From Blastomussa wellsi (lineage: Eukaryota; Cnidaria; Anthozoa; Scleractinia; Plerogyridae), in the NCBI GenBank assembly GCA_947652115.1, contig OX393573.1, forward strand, positions 1,785,857 to 1,849,856: DNA of 64,000 bases, given 5' to 3'. Numbering within the stretch: the stretch's first letter is position 1; each line of letters opens with the position of its first letter. The notes under the pieces are model-generated. The model searched no databases and was not told where the DNA came from. It worked only from the letters and a program-made list of their open reading frames with translations. The position numbers and the translations under genes are program-made. Below are positions 7,271 through 19,649 of this stretch, piece after piece.

Positions 7271-8955
7271 ATTAGTGAAAGAATCGTTTCCCCCATACAA
7301 ATGACCACAAATCCTTTCATTTCTACTCACTTGCGCAATCATATATCGAGAGACAGGTACAAAAGTCGGACCGGATCAACTCTGATCGCTGATTTGAATA
7401 AGAATAGCAGAGAGTGTGCTACCACTCCCTGAAGATTGGAACTCAATAGACAGAGAAACTAGAAATGCACCTAATATTTTAATTTTTAACCGAAGTGTTC
7501 TTAATAGATTTTTTAACTATTCCTTTCAGTTGTTTTAGTTCTTCGTTGTCTTGTTCCTTCTTTGTTTTTCGTCACTCGTGAGTTTCACAGCCGGGTTGTT
7601 TACACCGAAGATGAACCCGACTTTTGCACCTGCCTTATATCGCGTTGGGCTTAATCTGTGAATGTCCCCCGCACCTTCCTAGATGGCTTGCACCTGCGTC
7701 GCGCGCTACAAATACCTACGGCCTTTGCATTAACTTAGCAATCGCAAATATGCTACGCGGTCTTTGACAATAACTTTTTAAAGTATTCCATGAACACGCG
7801 TTGGATATGACGCGGTACTGATAGGCAACGAGGCGCGTATAGTTCACATAATAATAATAAAAAAATAATTACTTAATTGACCACTCCCCATTGGGGCTTT
7901 TCAGGGCCAATCTACCAATACGCGCATGTATCGCAAACGAGAGTAATATTGCAACCACCACCGTGACAAAAGAGAAGCAATGGATTCTCTACTGTAAGGG
8001 ATCTAACCAGAAATAACTAAAGTATAATTATAATATAGATAGGACTCTGCGCGCGCCCCGATTGGTCAAAAACCCATGTTTTGTAAGAGTATAAAACATA
8101 GAAAAAGCGTGTTTTATTGGTTTTCGTCAGCTTTACTCTAGGGAAAATTCGCAAGGGATGGCGGCGAACATTTTCTATAAAGTAATTCCGGTCAAAATTC
8201 TGAGTCAAGCTGCAGAGATTGTCGAAGAAGCTTCTAAGTTTGAGAGGAAAGTAGAAGAAGCGAAATTAAAATTGCTTCAGTTTAACGATCGTGCGTGTTT
8301 TGTTGTTTTTACATTTCCCTCGTGTTCTCAAATGCCTGTCGTGTTTTATGACAGTATAATACATGGCTTGGGCTTCTTTAAATGCAAGGCTGATTGAACA
8401 GTATTGGGAAATATATTCCAATATTTCGAAAGGCACGGCCTTCCTTCTTCGGGGTGTTACATGCTCGCATGGTTGATTTTATTCTTCTTGTTAAAGCGCG
8501 CCACACGCTGTGTTAGCGAATCCAAACAAAGCAAAATTGCCCAAAATTGGTATTTTATCACAAAGTTTATTAAAGAATGGCTTCATTCACTTTTCTTTGC
8601 GTGTTAGGCAGTCAAAGCCGTTTTTTCCTCTCTCTCAAATGTAATAGAATTACATATAGCAATTTATGAAGGTTGACCAAATTGAGTCGGAAGTGCAGTT
8701 TGAGTTTTTTTTTTCTCAACGGCACTTAATAAATAGATCATTGGAGTCAGAGAGAACAAAAGAAAAAACATTGAAAACTAACAATTCTTACAGCACAAAC
8801 TTCATGTACAATGGTTTTCCGCTCGGAAGTTTCGTGCGAGACACTCCCAACAACCCGTCCCCCGTTTGGCGTATTGACGTCAAACGCGGAAACCCTCTGG
8901 GATCCCCCGAGGGGAATTGTTTGTTGAGCGGGTTCTTTTGACAGACGAAACAAAG
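7271..8955. other. Intergenic region between viral block and DAPP1-type gene
   Basis: I see no recognised gene apart from a weak ORF at 8158. There is a TATA-like GTATAAAAC at about 8088. A CRE-like TGACGTCA is present at about 8875, roughly 80 bp before the adaptor's first coding exon, and is a plausible promoter element. The rest is unassigned. Confidence 0.5.
8158..8397 (+). CDS. Weakly supported ORF with TATA box (79 residues)
   Basis: An ATG in good Kozak context (GGGATGG) lies about 70 bp downstream of GTATAAAAC. The first 45 residues (MAANIFYKVIPVKILSQAAE...) look helical and protein-like, with A, E and K heptads. The remainder does not, which suggests either a first exon ending near residue 45 or a chance ORF. 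I found no phase-compatible partner exon, and the adaptor gene downstream has a better first exon at 8956. Confidence 0.2.
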   Translation: MAANIFYKVIPVKILSQAAEIVEEASKFERKVEEAKLKLLQFNDRACFVVFTFPSCSQMPVVFYDSIIHGLGFFKCKAD

Positions 8956-11900
8956 ATGGCTGACCATTCGCAAAATACAGAGGTGGAACAATTGAGGTTA
9001 GAGTCTGTTCCAACTTATTTAAGGCGTATTTATAGACTTAATCAAGTACTTTAGTTTTAATTTTAACTAAAAATTTATCCAAGAAGGTTCGATTAACAAT
9101 TTTACGGTATTTTGCACTCGATCGTTTACATGTATACAGCTGATCGACGTGACTGTTTTGAAGTGCCATTGTTCGTCCTTGAACTGCAATTTAGCCTGTT
9201 TTTAGAGAAAAATTGTGCGCATTAGTTTTCAAACTGTATTTTTCTTTAATAGGATAGATTTAACTTCGGAGAGGATATTTCGGATGTACTGTTTTTCATT
9301 CAAAATTTCCACGTTCGGTTTATGTAAAATTAAGCTAAAAAATTCATATGCATATAATCTTAATTAAGTTTATGCTTTTCTTAACTCGATTTTTTACCAT
9401 CTGCGTACCAAGTAAAGATTATCCAATGTAGTTACTGCAACTGTGATCGTATCTGTATTTAATTTTGGCCATTTTATAGTCTCTAGCGATAGTAGCGCAT
9501 GTTTTGAACCCAAGGAAATTCATCAGATCTGTTATATTTCTAATAAAAATAATTTTAGTAATATAATACCGATAAGACGTTAGCATATTTGGCACGGCGT
9601 GTGTAGTTAAATTTCGTTTTGACAAAGATATATGACATCTCAATCTATATCTTACAATTTGTATTTTGCTTGTATGAGGTGAGCTTATTTGATGCTTCTG
9701 GTTGATATAATTGTGTTGTGGTTTAAATTTATCCTTGGTTTTAAACCAGTTTGATGTTGATTTCCCTTTGTTTCAGATTATGCTAATCAACATAAGACAG
9801 TGAGAAATGAAAATCAAACTGGTTTAAAAAAATTTAAATACCACAGGTGAAGGTTACTAAACATACCAATATGGAAAGTCGAAACAAAGATTACAGTCTT
9901 AAAAACAAACATGACATGTACTTTTTTGGTTTGCACGTGTCTAAAGAGACGAGTGAATTGAAAGAAAGATTTTTGCCCTGTATTCTATAATGACAGAAGT
10001 TATAAATTAATTATATATAGAATAATACATGGGGGTTCAGAGATATGAAATTTTTCTTCAAGTGTTCAACTTGATATCTCTTGAGTGAGCGCAGTGAACA
10101 AGTGAGATATTAAGTTGCACACAAGAAGAGAAATTTCATATCTCCAAGCAACCATGCGGTATTTTGTGTATTTTATAAACATGTTTTAACATAAAGTTTT
10201 TGACAATTTTCCGAAGATTTCTGAAGATTCTATGAATGTTGTCCAAGGGTCAGACGAACATCTTCAAACACTTTCAGAAAATTTCCGAAGATTACCCAAG
10301 GTTTTAGAGGTTTCCTGAAAACTTCTGGGGAAGACCTAAAGATGTTTCAACTGTACACCACTGAAGCAGAATAGGGTCAAAAACATGGTATCAAAGATGA
10401 AGTTGTTGATATCATCACACATAAAATTATTGTAATTTTACATGTGTGTTCAATTACTATTTTTCTCAGGGACGGAAATCCTTATAAAGCGTATAATTAA
10501 AGCAAATAATTTATTGGAAAAGTTAATATCTTGCAGTTAAAAATTCAAAAGAATCAGTGGTGTTTATCCGACAGCAATCATGATACAATAATATATGATG
10601 TGTTATTTTGATGATTTTTTCATCAGTTGGTATCACTATAATATAAGCCGTCATGTCGCGGAAGGATTGTTGATGGCAAATGGGAAAGATGGAAGTTATC
10701 TGCTACGAGCAAGCACATCTTGTCCTGGGGAATATTCTCTTTCAGTCAGGTAATTTAATAACTGACAGACTCAGAAATAAGTAGATCTTATCAGTGCTCA
10801 AATAAAAAAAACCGCAAAGAGACCATACGTTGTTTGATCAGATGGTTAGTTGCTTCAAAATTTTCATTATTAAGACTGAGAGTTCATTGAGTGTCAAAGT
10901 TTCAAGAGTCGAGTTTGAATATCAATTAGGTGGCATTCTATGGCTGTACCAATCATTAGTAAATAACTTCGCATGATTGTGCATTGACGCTTAACAAACT
11001 CTCATATGTGATAATGATGTGGGATATGTTGAAATGTTATTCTATGTTACTTTTGATTTTTCTCATACATTATTTGATTTTAGTAGGAACTATTGGAAAT
11101 ATGTGAATCTGATAGGTTAGTTTCTATTCGCTTTTAGAAAGCAATGGCGTGCCATTTCATGTGTTATGTTGCTATTTCAAGGCAATTTTTTTTCTTGACT
11201 TTTGGTTGGGTATTACATAAAATAGTAACTTTTGGACTGTATTCAATTTAGAGTTTCTACTAAAAACAATTAGACTAAGTACTCGCCCTCGGTTGACTAT
11301 TCGCTCATAATAGAAAACTTGGGCGTGTAGTCTAATTGTTAAATAGCCACTGTATATGGGTGATAGAATCCAAGTGTAGAATTCATATTTTTTTATAAAA
11401 ACTTGTCCCAGAAAATATATAGTCTTGGTACCATGGAAATAAAGTTTTTATATAGATTATATATAATTTCATCAAAAACATTCTACTTGTTTAAAGCACA
11501 TAGTTTCTCAAAAGTGTCCAGCATTTTATTTCTCCTTGCCTTATCAGTGATATCTCAGGCAGATGTGTAATGAGAATTTTTATTTCAATCCTTCGCTTGA
11601 TTTAGATGTGCCAGTTCAGTGAAACATTTTCAAATTGGCTGGGATGGCACGCAGTTTAAATTTGGAATGGGATCCTTTTCGAATATCAGTGAGTTTGTAG
11701 AACATTTTGAAAACAAGCCTTTGATTGGAGGAGATTCTGGTAAGTGAAACACTTAATATTTGGCTTTCAGTAACTCAATAACTTTTATTAAATAGAGAAT
11801 AATACATGGGTGTGCAGAGATATGAAATTTCTCTTCGAGTGTTCAACTCAGTATATCTCAAAAATATTTTATTATAGTCTTTGTTTACTAAGTTATTAAA

Positions 11901-14900
11901 AATGTCTACTTTTACCACTGTTAGGTGTCTTGACATTGTTAAAATATCCGTATCCAAGAGATATTGAAGAACCAACAACATACGAAAAGGTTCGGGTACA
12001 TGCAGAATGGGGAAAAAACAGAAAGAGCAGCATGGAAAATCACACGGATGATAGTGTGCAATCTGTGAGTAAATAAGTGTGTACATTTGTTTCCAAGGAT
12101 AAAAATCTTCAGTTGTTTCTCTTTGGTAAACATTCATTTTATGGAGAAAATGCCACTTCACATGACCAAATCGAGTAAAATTTCACTTTTGCTATTCAGA
12201 AAGGAGAAAGGAGGGTATTTGTGACTGGCGAAGTTAGAATTATAAATGATTAGAAATAACAAACTTGAAAAAAAAATTGTTCAGCTCTTACAAGATACCC
12301 TACCCATGACATAGCTCCCTTAACATGCTCAATACAAACAAAATCTGTACGTGTCTACATTTTCCACTTTTGAAAATAATTTCCACTATTACTCTTTGTT
12401 TTGTACATATATATAGTAATGTAATTTCCTACGGGTATTGCACAGGAGCTGTTTTTAGCCAAGCCTGTGGAGCAAGCAATCTGTTGGAGTGTCGGAGGGG
12501 TGGGGGGGGGGGATGAGGAGAGGGGGAGTGCAGTGGACAGAGTGCTTGCCAACAAAGCCCACAATTGTGCAAAATGTACATTATTTTTAGCCCAAACGTT
12601 CTACAAACATGATTTATATGTATGCAAGTTCAAGTCCATTTTATATGAATCTAATCAAGGGGACATTATCTGGCACATTTACAAGTTCTAAGCATTTTTG
12701 TCGTTAACATGCAGTTGCTGGTTAAATTTTTTTTTTCAGTTTGGATCAAAGGAAGGATATCTTACTAAACTTGGAGGTAAAGTAAAGGTAAGAACACAGA
12801 TTCAGCAACTTCTATTGAGTTAAACTATTAACAAATAACTAATGTATAGAGGATATTACATGGCTGCGCTGGGATACGAAATTTCTCTTCGAGTGTTGGA
12901 ATATATTTCACGATTAACTCAAAATACGTACCCATGGAAAACCAAGCAAGCCTGATTTGCCATATCACTGCTGCCAAAATGTACAAAAAAGTGATTATGT
13001 ATTTCCTTAATGAACTTTGGCTATAAAAATTGTTGACATCACTGAGGTCAGTAACTTGATATCCAGGAAAACCAGGACATACGACAAGGTTTCTGATTGA
13101 CTAATTGGCTTTAAGTGCTTGGTTAAATAAAAATTCCCGTCTGATTATTTAACACGTCATGAACGCATGAGTTTGTTTCTCCATTTGCTGCGTTGTGCAT
13201 ATTTATGTAACATTGGATCGATATATGTTTGGTGCTCTCTAGCAGAACTGGAAAACTAGATGGTTTGTGCTGTTGAAAAGTGAACTGAAGTATTTTAAGA
13301 CAAAAGGGGTGAGTATGGCACTTTGAAGATTTTTGCCTTGTTTAGTTTATGATTCTGATTCCAGATTGCATGTCACACCGAGAAGTATGTCTCAATCTGT
13401 GAGAAAACTGTGTGTTTTGACGAGTTTGAATTTGTCTTTCAGGATAAAGAACCAATTAAAATAATAGACCTTGAAGATTGCCAAGAAGTAGCAAGGGATG
13501 ATTCACTAGGGAAAGGAAATTGCTTCAGGTGAGCTCAAAACATACAAGCAAGTGTAGCCGAGTGCTTCTCACACTTCTAAAATGTTCTTAAAAATACCCA
13601 AGTTCTTAATATGTAACACAACAATGCACAAGTGCAAGTCCTTTGTTTATTTTATAAAAAAAATAATGTTAAAGAAATTGTGCACGCTCTTACTCGCAAC
13701 ATAAGTGGAGTGCATTATAGCTTGACAAAGCACACACTTGATGTGAGCCTTGTGATTCTTGGTACTATAATGAACTCAAACTGACCAATCATAGCATTTC
13801 TTGTACATTTTATGAAATCAAGTATCCAGTGGAACTCTGGATGAGTGATACCTCATATGCTGTCAGAAATTGTAGCAATAAAGCCATAGTTCTGCAGGTC
13901 CTGTTATTTCCATGTGTCGCTCAGTTATTTGTGCTTCACCTTTGCTTGCAGGATTGTAATGCCTTATCGGACATTTTTCTGTTATGCCAATTCAACACAG
14001 GAAGCAGAAGAATGGATCAAAATACTTCAATGGAAGCTGGTAAGTATTGCATTTGTCTGAAGCAATCAACTAACTGAAAAATGCATTGTCATGTTTTCTA
14101 AATCTGATTTGAAATACTGTATGGCAATATATGGAAATTTTGTCATTGATCACCAAAACACCAACTTACTTGACTTTCCATTACTATTGGGCACCTTCTC
14201 ACTCTGATTCTATTTCAGTGTTCATGTGACAAAATGCTGAGACTCTATCCTTTGTTTCCCCTCAATTGCAGTGCGAGTGACTTGAACAAAACCACATCCA
14301 GAACTTCAAACAAAAAACTTAATTCTAGCTTGCCTATGAATGAACAGCTCTTTAATTGTGCTTGTCCTGGGCAAGCCGTAGTTTACTTTTTTTGTGACTG
14401 AACACACTTACAAAAATTACAATTTTACGTTTTCTTGTGACAGCCTCGTGAAAACACAACACAGCGGTTAAACATGGATGCGAATTTTAGAAAATTTGTG
14501 AATATAGCGGATTTTACAAATGTTGCGCTTTTTCACCATTTTCGTAAAATTCACAATTTTAGTTAAATTTGTAGTTTCGTCGAGGTCCTCCTTGAACTGT
14601 CTTGACATCCCTTATTGCGAATTCTGTGAAATTTCGCTGTTTAGTAATTTTCGTAATTGTGTTCAATCCTGGATATATCTCACTTGGTAGGTCTGCGCCT
14701 TACCTGTGCTTTCATCCATCAAATAAGTGAGAATGAAAAGTTGCTGGTAAAATTCAAATGACATTCTCTGGTTGAAAGATGTGAAAATTAACAAACTTTC
14801 CATTGTCAGTCTGCAATCTTCAACAAGACAAAAATAAAATTGAGAGCATAGAATATAATAATCAGTAACAAGAGTGAAAACGAAATTACAAGAAAACAAA

Positions 14901-15155
14901 ATTATTTTTGAGAGAAAGAAATGCTTTTTTAACTATTTGAAGTTTATAGTAGCATTTTTATAGTTTGCAGTATAATTTGTTTTTTTCAACTGGGTTGATA
15001 ATGTGAATTGGCCACTGTAAAGAGATTCGAGAGCTGACGTTTCAAGCGTTAGCTAACGTTAGGGCTAACGCTCGAAACGTCAGCTCTCGAATCTCTTTAC
15101 GGTGGCCAATTGACATTATCAACCCAGTTGATAAAACCAAATTATATTGCTATAC

Positions 15156-15198
<43 letters not shown>

Positions 15199-15388
15199 TT
15201 CTATTCTTTTATAGTTTGCCCCTACATTCAGGCGGCTTTTTCCTCAGGCTTGATATGTGCAGGAAAACTGCCAAGTTTGGTCAATTTTCCTAAAAGAAGC
15301 CCTGTTCTAGCACTTACAGTCTTCTTATTTTCTGTCATTATAGGAAAATGTTACCATGTCAAGAAACAGGCACTCTACAGTTAGATAA
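8956..15388 (+). CDS. DAPP1: DAPP1/Bam32-type SH2-PH adaptor protein
   Basis: Nine exons join in phase to 255 residues: 8956-8996, 10627-10749, 11606-11739, 11925-12064, 12740-12787, 13246-13308, 13443-13528, 13952-14039, 15344-15388. All have AG acceptors and GT donors. The SH2 domain spans about residues 15-105, opening WYHYNISRH, with the phosphotyrosine-binding arginine in SYLLRAS (R41). A tyrosine in EEPTTYEKVRV (Y119) corresponds to the Src-family phosphosite Y139 of human DAPP1. The PH domain covers about 147-243 and carries the PIP3-type pattern K-Xn-K-T-R (KVKNWKTRWF). The family links tyrosine kinases and PI3K at the plasma membrane. The order SH2 then PH and the length (human 280) fit. 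The 41-nt first coding exon was chosen because its phase-2 donor matches exon 2. The first intron is 1.6 kb and holds two fold-back elements. Confidence 0.9.
9717..9845. repeat. Fold-back MITE in DAPP1 intron 1
   Basis: The ends TGTGGTTTAAATTTAT and AAATTTAAATACCACA are inverted, with a second inverted block (TTTAAACCAGTTTGAT / ATCAAACTGGTTTAAA) inside. The loop is about 55 bp. No clear target duplication is seen. Confidence 0.75.
10018..10490. mobile_element. Fold-back element family A, copy 1 (DAPP1 intron 1)
   Basis: The hairpin at 10018-10165 has ends AATAATACATGG / CCATGCGGTATTTT and arms carrying GAGATATGAAATTT. Downstream sequence to about 10490 (repeated AAGATTTC-type units, then ATCACACATAAAATTAT) also recurs in the copy at 42401. 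The repeated unit is therefore longer than the hairpin. Confidence 0.7.
11796..11860. repeat. Family A fragment (DAPP1 intron 3)
   Basis: This is a single arm matching family A: AATAATACATGGGTGTGCAG followed by AGATATGAAATTTCTCTTCG. No opposite arm is present, so it is truncated. Confidence 0.6.
12848..12911. repeat. Family A fragment (DAPP1 intron 5)
   Basis: One arm is present: GAGGATATTACATGGCTGCG, then GGGATACGAAATTTCTCTTC. The facing arm is missing. It is closer to the copy at 18246 than to copy 1. Confidence 0.6.
14969..15206. mobile_element. Non-autonomous element, family B copy 1, with 13-bp target duplication
   Basis: It is flanked by the direct repeat TTTTATAGTTTGC (14956-14968 and 15207-15219). 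Inside is a near-perfect hairpin around 15000-15136 (arms contain GAGAGCTGACGTTTC), followed by the end block GACGCAGCACCACAGTTTCT. The same end block, in the other orientation, opens the element at 21034. Long target duplications suggest insertion by a reverse-transcription mechanism rather than a classic DNA transposase. Confidence 0.75.
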
Positions 15389-15578
15389 GACCACAGAAGA
15401 ACATTACCAAGATCAATTTATCCAGATGTTAATTGAATTAAAAAGTATTGATAATGTAAATATGTACTGTATTCTGTTTTGGAAAGGACACTCCTAATGG
15501 AAACAAACTCATTTTTTTTTCTAACCATGCTATTAATGGAACCTATAACTTTATGTCAAGCCTGTCTGAGGGCCCTTT

Positions 15579-16462
15579 CATACACCGAATGCAAATATGG
15601 CGGAGCACTCGGTTGTCGCCCGGGACGAGTCGCATAAAAGCGAGGCTAGTCAGTCTTTCTTGGCCAGAAAGTCTTGCTTCGTTTTGTTTCGCACTCCCTT
15701 CGCGTTTTCGTGTTCCTGGATGCCAACAGCAGGGAGTAAAATCTTCCATTACAGAGTAAGTGTTTTTTTTTTCAGTTTCCCCGTTCACCTTTGAGGGGAA
15801 AATAGACAAAGAAAACACGAGCAATGTGCAATGCTCACGATCGTCAAAGGAACTGTTCAGCCTGGAAGATCTTAGAAAATGTCTAAGAGATCGCATTCAT
15901 CTCCGAGTCGTTGTCATTTGGCTAAATGCTTTCAATGACGGGGCAGTTAAAGTTCATTCGCTTGGTTATTACACCGCAGTATTTGTTTCGTGCGATTCCG
16001 TGCGAGTGGACGCGGTCGTAAACAACTTCTTCCATTGATACATTAAGAGGAGCTTTTCTTAACCTTGGGGAAGGTTCTGGCCATGCAAATCGTGTTGGAA
16101 CATCACCAGGCACCACATGAGCTCGCCATTTAACCGACTTTTCTAAGATCTACTGTACTGAAATGATGATGCAGCAAACAAACTTTAGTTCCTGCGGCGA
16201 TCGTGACTTCTTTTCTTCGGCTCAACGAATTGTATTAATCCACTATTTTCCCTTAGAGGTAAACGGTGAAAGATTTATATCCCTTCTCGAGGCATTCAGA
16301 AACACAAAAACGCGTAGGTAGTGCGAAACAAAACGAACCAAATCGACAACGAAGCAAGACTTTCCGGTCAAAACAAAGCATCGAAGACTGACTAGTCTCG
16401 CTTTCATGCGACTCGTACCAGGCGACAACCGAGTGTTCCGCCATATTTGCATTCGGTGTATG
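15579..16462. mobile_element. Large fold-back element with ~220-bp inverted arms
   Basis: The left arm 15579-15806 and right arm 16242-16462 are inverted copies with scattered mismatches and small indels. The tips read CATACACCGAATGCAAATAT. The arms carry GGCGGAGCACTCGGTTGTCG and its complement. The 435-bp centre shows no transposase ORF. This is the structure of a non-autonomous DNA transposon with long inverted repeats. Confidence 0.8.
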
Positions 16463-17208
16463 TGAGCCTGTTTTCCAAGATATCACCTTGCCGCTTTTCC
16501 TTTATGAAAATTTCAATGTGTTGGTGTTGTTGTGTATGTGAGGAGGTTGGGTTAGCCCAGTTAATGAGAACTGTTTCAATGGCCAAGACATTGTCCAATA
16601 AATATTTATGTACACTTCATCCAAGTTACTGGGATGACAATTTCGTTTCAAAACACAGTTAAGCTTTTCTGTGAATGGATGGCCATTATTGCATGTTGGT
16701 GGCTTGTGGTTTAATAGACCAAATAATTTCTTTCGGTGAAAGGATGTGTCCGATTGTGACTGTTGGTAACCTGTCAGTAACCACGTGATCCAAAACGGGT
16801 TGATTGCAACAAAAATAGGGGCCTAGGAACCAGGCAAGAGATGACTCTCAAACTTCCTTTAACGGTGGTACTAACACAGGGAGATTCTAAGGTGTTTCAG
16901 CAGTATTTCCAACTCTTTGCTACCCTTAGGTCCAGGTCAAACGGTACATGGTCGTTGATGATAGTCGAAGCATGCGCTCCTATTTGATCAACAACTATCA
17001 TACACTATCTTCAACCATCATCATTCACTTTGAACGTGTTCAGACAAATTCTTCTTGTTACATGTAGTCCATTATAGTTGTTCCTATTTGACCACGTGCG
17101 TGATTATAGTTCAGGACAGTTGTTGATTGTAAGCTCTCATTGGCTTTTGTTTTCCATTTGACCAGGGCCTCTTAAAGAAAACAAACCACAAGAAAAAGTC
17201 CCCAACTG

Positions 17209-17231
17209 CCCCCCCCCCCCCCAAAAAAAAA
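17209..17231. repeat. Adjacent poly-C and poly-A tracts
   Basis: A run of 14 C is followed directly by 9 A. The same arrangement occurs at 45205-45232 and 54082-54100. Confidence 0.9.
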
Positions 17232-17638
17232 TAGCAACTGCTACACTAGAGGACAAGCAGTATTTCAACTGACAAGATCAGCTACACTACTTGAAAATGT
17301 GTCAATTTCAAAAAGGTTTTATTGAGGGAGGCCTTGGAGAGGCCATTACACAGTGTATAAAGTTTGTCTTCTAACAACTTAAGTAAATGAACAATAAATT
17401 ATTCAGAAAACCTATATGGTGATTACTATACAAACTATGTGACTGTAAATATATAACAAATTCCTGCTTGTGATGTACACACTTTTTATCTTTCCAAACT
17501 GGTTTAGTAGTGGTAAAATAATAGTAGGTAGAAAGTGCATTGTCCTTGTTGATGAGCTGAACAAGCTATAATTCCTATATCGATAAACTTTTCCACTACA
17601 CCAACTTGTGCTGTTGACTTTTTGTAATCGTGTTCTTC

Positions 17639-17923
17639 TGGTCCTAGTTGTTCAAAGGGTGGATAACGCTATCCACCGTATAAATCCAGGGGTTTCAAAA
17701 CAAGGCGGCGACTGCCGGAGTTCCACCGGCTACTTGACTATTATGCCACCGGCTACTCTAGTCAGCAATCAGCTTGTGACCCAAAAGCTCACCTATAACA
17801 GCCGCCTACTCTTCCAGTCGACGACACCTACTTCAAAACATTTTGAAACCCCTGAAATCACTTATCCACTGGATAACGATTTATCTAGTGGATAGCATTA
17901 CCCACCTTCGAACAACTGGGCCC
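17639..17923. mobile_element. MITE with GTTGTTCRAAGG-type terminal inverted repeats
   Basis: The left end CCTAGTTGTTCAAAGGGTGG and right end CACCTTCGAACAACTGGG are inverted. Both continue into GGATAACGCTATCCAC-like subterminal repeats, and the internal GGGGTTTC/GAAACCCC also pair. No ORF of note is present. Confidence 0.75.
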
Positions 17924-18245
17924 TGCTTCCTCTCGCTTTTAAGTCAGCTTCCCAGGGTAGGTTCCCATTGATAGGGACCATGGGGATGCTCATTCGAAAA
18001 TTTGAACACGACCAATCTGGGTTTGCCTCAAGCTATTTTGGCTTCTGTAAGATAATACCATTTATTATATAAACACCAGTGAAATACCTTTTGAGCTTTC
18101 ACATGAAAACATGATATCTTCACACATGAAAATAACATGTTATGTTCACATAACATGTGAAAAGATCACCATTGCTATGGTTATGTTATAAGTCAAACCT
18201 TTCGCAGCGAAAATGAACTGGTTTGTTGTTTCATTTCTGTTTATA

Positions 18246-18400
18246 TAATAGAGCATTACATGACCGCTTGGAGATACGAACTTTATATTCTCATGTTGAA
18301 AAATATTTCACTTGTTTGCTGCATTCACTCGCAAAATATTTTTCAACACTTGAGGAGAAATTTGGCATCTCCGTGCAGCCATGTAATATCCTCTATTTTT
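18246..18400. repeat. Family A fold-back, complete hairpin copy
   Basis: The ends ATAGAGCATTACATG and CATGTAATATCCTCTAT are inverted. The arms contain TTGAAAAATATTTCAC and its complement. It lies between the adaptor gene and the F-box gene. Confidence 0.75.
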
Positions 18401-18755
18401 TATGCCTGATTGGTCAAGATCACCAATACAGTAAAATGAGCTTTTTCTGTTTCTTCACATGGAATAAAAAAAACAAGACCATCATGGAACAATCTAGGAA
18501 TTCTATCCTGAATAAGTGAGACCAAAATCCATAATTTACAACCTTAAGAGTGTCTGCCAACATTGGATCATTTTCAGAACATTGTATTCATGCTATAACA
18601 TAAAAAACGTTTTCCTTTGTCCTAAACAGCATAGATGTTTGACATTACTTTTGTCAGGACCTCAAGCAGCAAGAAGCAAACCTCCAGCAGCACCACCCCC
18701 CCCCCCCCCGACATAAGTGATAACTACTGTCAGATACCCCTGGGGGCCGGGGCAC

Positions 18756-19649
18756 TTAGATGTTCAAGTTGACAACAGGGATCTGCCAATCCCTCTGTTC
18801 TGGGTATTCATTTAACCCAACAGGCATTCTGAGCCATTTGGCTTGTTCAACGTCAATCTTGACTCCCCTTATTCTCAACCTGGCAAGACTCGCCTCGGAA
18901 ATATCTCGGCAATCCTTAACTTCCAGAATGTTTAGAAAAGGGCAGTATTCACCTACCAGTTTCACGGCAGAATTAGACACTCGCCAACAGCCTTTTATCC
19001 CAAGATGGGACAGCTTAGGGCATGAATTAGCGATGATTCGAATGCAGTTATCAGTGATGCCGTAACAGCCATTGATAAGGAGTGTTTGCAGTCCGTTGCA
19101 ACAAGAAGCTAGCGATGAAACACAAGAATCCGTGACTTCCCAACAGCCAGTGAGATCAACGTGTTCAAGGCTAGTACAACACAGGGATACCTGAGTAATA
19201 GCATCGGAAGACACCCAGCGACACTCACGCAACTTCAGGACTTTCAAACCCTGATTAAATTCGGCTGAGGTAAACAGGGCCACATTCGACACACCCGAAC
19301 AGGCAGTCAGATCGAGCTCGCGAAGCCGAGTATTCCGCGTTAGAATTTCCACCAAGACGCTATCACACAACCAACTTTTGCAGTTCTTCAAAACCAACAG
19401 CCGTAAACTCGAATTTGCTTTAGTTATCAAGGTGAATGCACTCGCTGTGAGGCGAGAAGAAACTTGACTGCAGTCAAGAGCTCTTTGCCAAGCGAAGTAA
19501 GAATCACAAGCTTCACGGCAGAATCTGCACACCCTTCTGAACTTGAAGAGTTGTGGTATGGTGAAATGGGGAAATATGTGTAAAAATACTACGTCTTCCC
19601 AAGGTAGACTTAAGAAATTTGGGAAAATTGATGTATGAATATCCGCCAT
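18756..19649 (-). CDS. FBXL15: F-box/leucine-rich repeat protein, FBXL15 type
   Basis: This is an intronless gene of 297 residues from the ATG at 19649 (AAGATGG, good Kozak). An earlier in-frame ATG at 19670 has a poorer context and would add seven residues. The F-box is at about residues 10-50 (LSLPWEDVVFLHIFPHFTIPQL). It is followed by cysteine-containing leucine-rich repeats of the LDLTxCxxVxD type over about 95-255. The C-terminus SLARLRIRGVKIDVE ... VVNLNI matches the ending typical of FBXL15. The human protein (300 residues) is a substrate receptor of an SCF ubiquitin ligase acting on Smurf1 in BMP signalling. The single exon is ordinary for this subfamily only if retroposed or intron-lost; the frame is fully intact. 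Confidence 0.85.
   Translation of the reverse strand: MADIHTSIFPNFLSLPWEDVVFLHIFPHFTIPQLFKFRRVCRFCREACDSYFAWQRALDCSQVSSRLTASAFTLITKANSSLRLLVLKNCKSWLCDSVLVEILTRNTRLRELDLTACSGVSNVALFTSAEFNQGLKVLKLRECRWVSSDAITQVSLCCTSLEHVDLTGCWEVTDSCVSSLASCCNGLQTLLINGCYGITDNCIRIIANSCPKLSHLGIKGCWRVSNSAVKLVGEYCPFLNILEVKDCRDISEASLARLRIRGVKIDVEQAKWLRMPVGLNEYPEQRDWQIPVVNLNI

Larger units (their letters stand above)
15389..18755. other. DAPP1 3' flank and repeat-rich intergenic region
   Basis: This holds the 3' UTR of the adaptor gene, then transposon sequence: the large fold-back at 15579, a C/A homopolymer pair at 17209, a MITE at 17639 and a family A copy at 18246. No further coding exon is supported. A proline/glutamine stretch before a C-run at about 18660-18716 looks like low complexity. 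Confidence 0.6.

Noticed and set aside
14969..15206. Hammerhead ribozyme, as found in some Penelope-like elements
   Set aside because: The conserved CUGAUGA and GAAA core pieces could not be found in a workable arrangement.
18620..18716. Possible extra 3' exon of the DAPP1 gene (LKQQEANLQQHHPP...)
   Set aside because: The DAPP1 reading frame already ends at 15388 in a family-typical place; this stretch is a low-complexity run into poly-C.
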